Below are positions 5,861 to 5,878 of a DNA stretch of 5,878 nucleotides, one piece after another. Below the pieces are notes generated by a model. It did no database searches. It was not told the DNA's origin and was given only the letters and a program-made list of their open reading frames with translations. Origin of the DNA: Candidatus Saccharimonadota bacterium (lineage in GTDB: Bacteria > Patescibacteriota > Saccharimonadia > Saccharimonadales > Saccharimonadaceae); NCBI GenBank assembly GCA_900556355.1, contig UNSP01000019.1, forward strand, positions 1 to 5,878. Reading direction: 5' to 3'. A program made the position numbers and the translations under genes. Position 1 is the first letter of the stretch, and the number at the start of each line of letters is the position of its first letter.

Positions 5861-5878
5861 ATGAACTGGAGAAATTGG
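5861..5878 (+). CDS. Start of a CDS cut off by the right edge
   Basis: Only six codons are visible (M-N-W-R-N-W), so no product can be named. The start is supported by the strong AAGGAGG just upstream, by the end of the previous gene 65 nt away, and by the absence of a terminator between them. If the 674-aa protein belongs to a multi-gene system, this is its most likely partner. Confidence 0.65.

Noticed and set aside
1..5878. CRISPR array or insertion sequence
   Set aside because: No regularly spaced repeats, no transposase-like protein and no terminal inverted repeats were found by eye.

Overview
The window looks like a chromosome segment of a small-genome, AT-rich bacterium of the Patescibacteria/CPR, most likely Candidatus Saccharibacteria (TM7). 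This rests on two things: an L33 ribosomal protein of the lysine-rich, cysteine-free, C-terminally extended kind that I associate with that group, and a GT4 glycosyltransferase tightly coupled to a GH57 amylase-like gene. The assignment is inference from memory, not a search. UGA serves as a normal stop here (the first gene ends in TGA), so the UGA-recoding CPR lineages (SR1, Gracilibacteria) are unlikely.

Layout. Positions 1-1619 carry two translationally coupled + strand carbohydrate genes: the 3' end of a GT4 glycosyltransferase and a complete GH57 enzyme, overlapping by ATGA. A perfect 10-bp hairpin (1641-1667) separates them from the convergent rpmG gene (L33, minus strand, 1686-1904), which has an extended -10 promoter. 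Positions 2002 to about 2320 hold what looks like a frameshifted 3' remnant of an unidentified minus-strand gene.

From about 2320 to the right edge the character changes. Arginine codons shift from mostly CGN (4 of 22 AGA/AGG in the GH57 gene) to mostly AGA/AGG (12 of 21 and 20 of 31 in the next two genes), and ATA becomes more common. This part holds a 401-aa protein with a PD-(D/E)XK nuclease domain behind an uncharacterised N-terminal domain, a terminator, a promoter with a structured leader of about 110 nt, a 674-aa protein of unknown family, and the first six codons of another gene behind a strong Shine-Dalgarno. I read it as an acquired accessory block next to housekeeping genes. A defence role is plausible because of the nuclease, but it is not shown by the sequence.

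The two left-hand genes probably act together in alpha-glucan synthesis or turnover. The nuclease and the 674-aa protein appear to be separate transcription units (a terminator and a new promoter lie between them), so a joint function is only a hypothesis. The 674-aa gene has no visible terminator after it and probably runs into the cut-off gene at the right edge.
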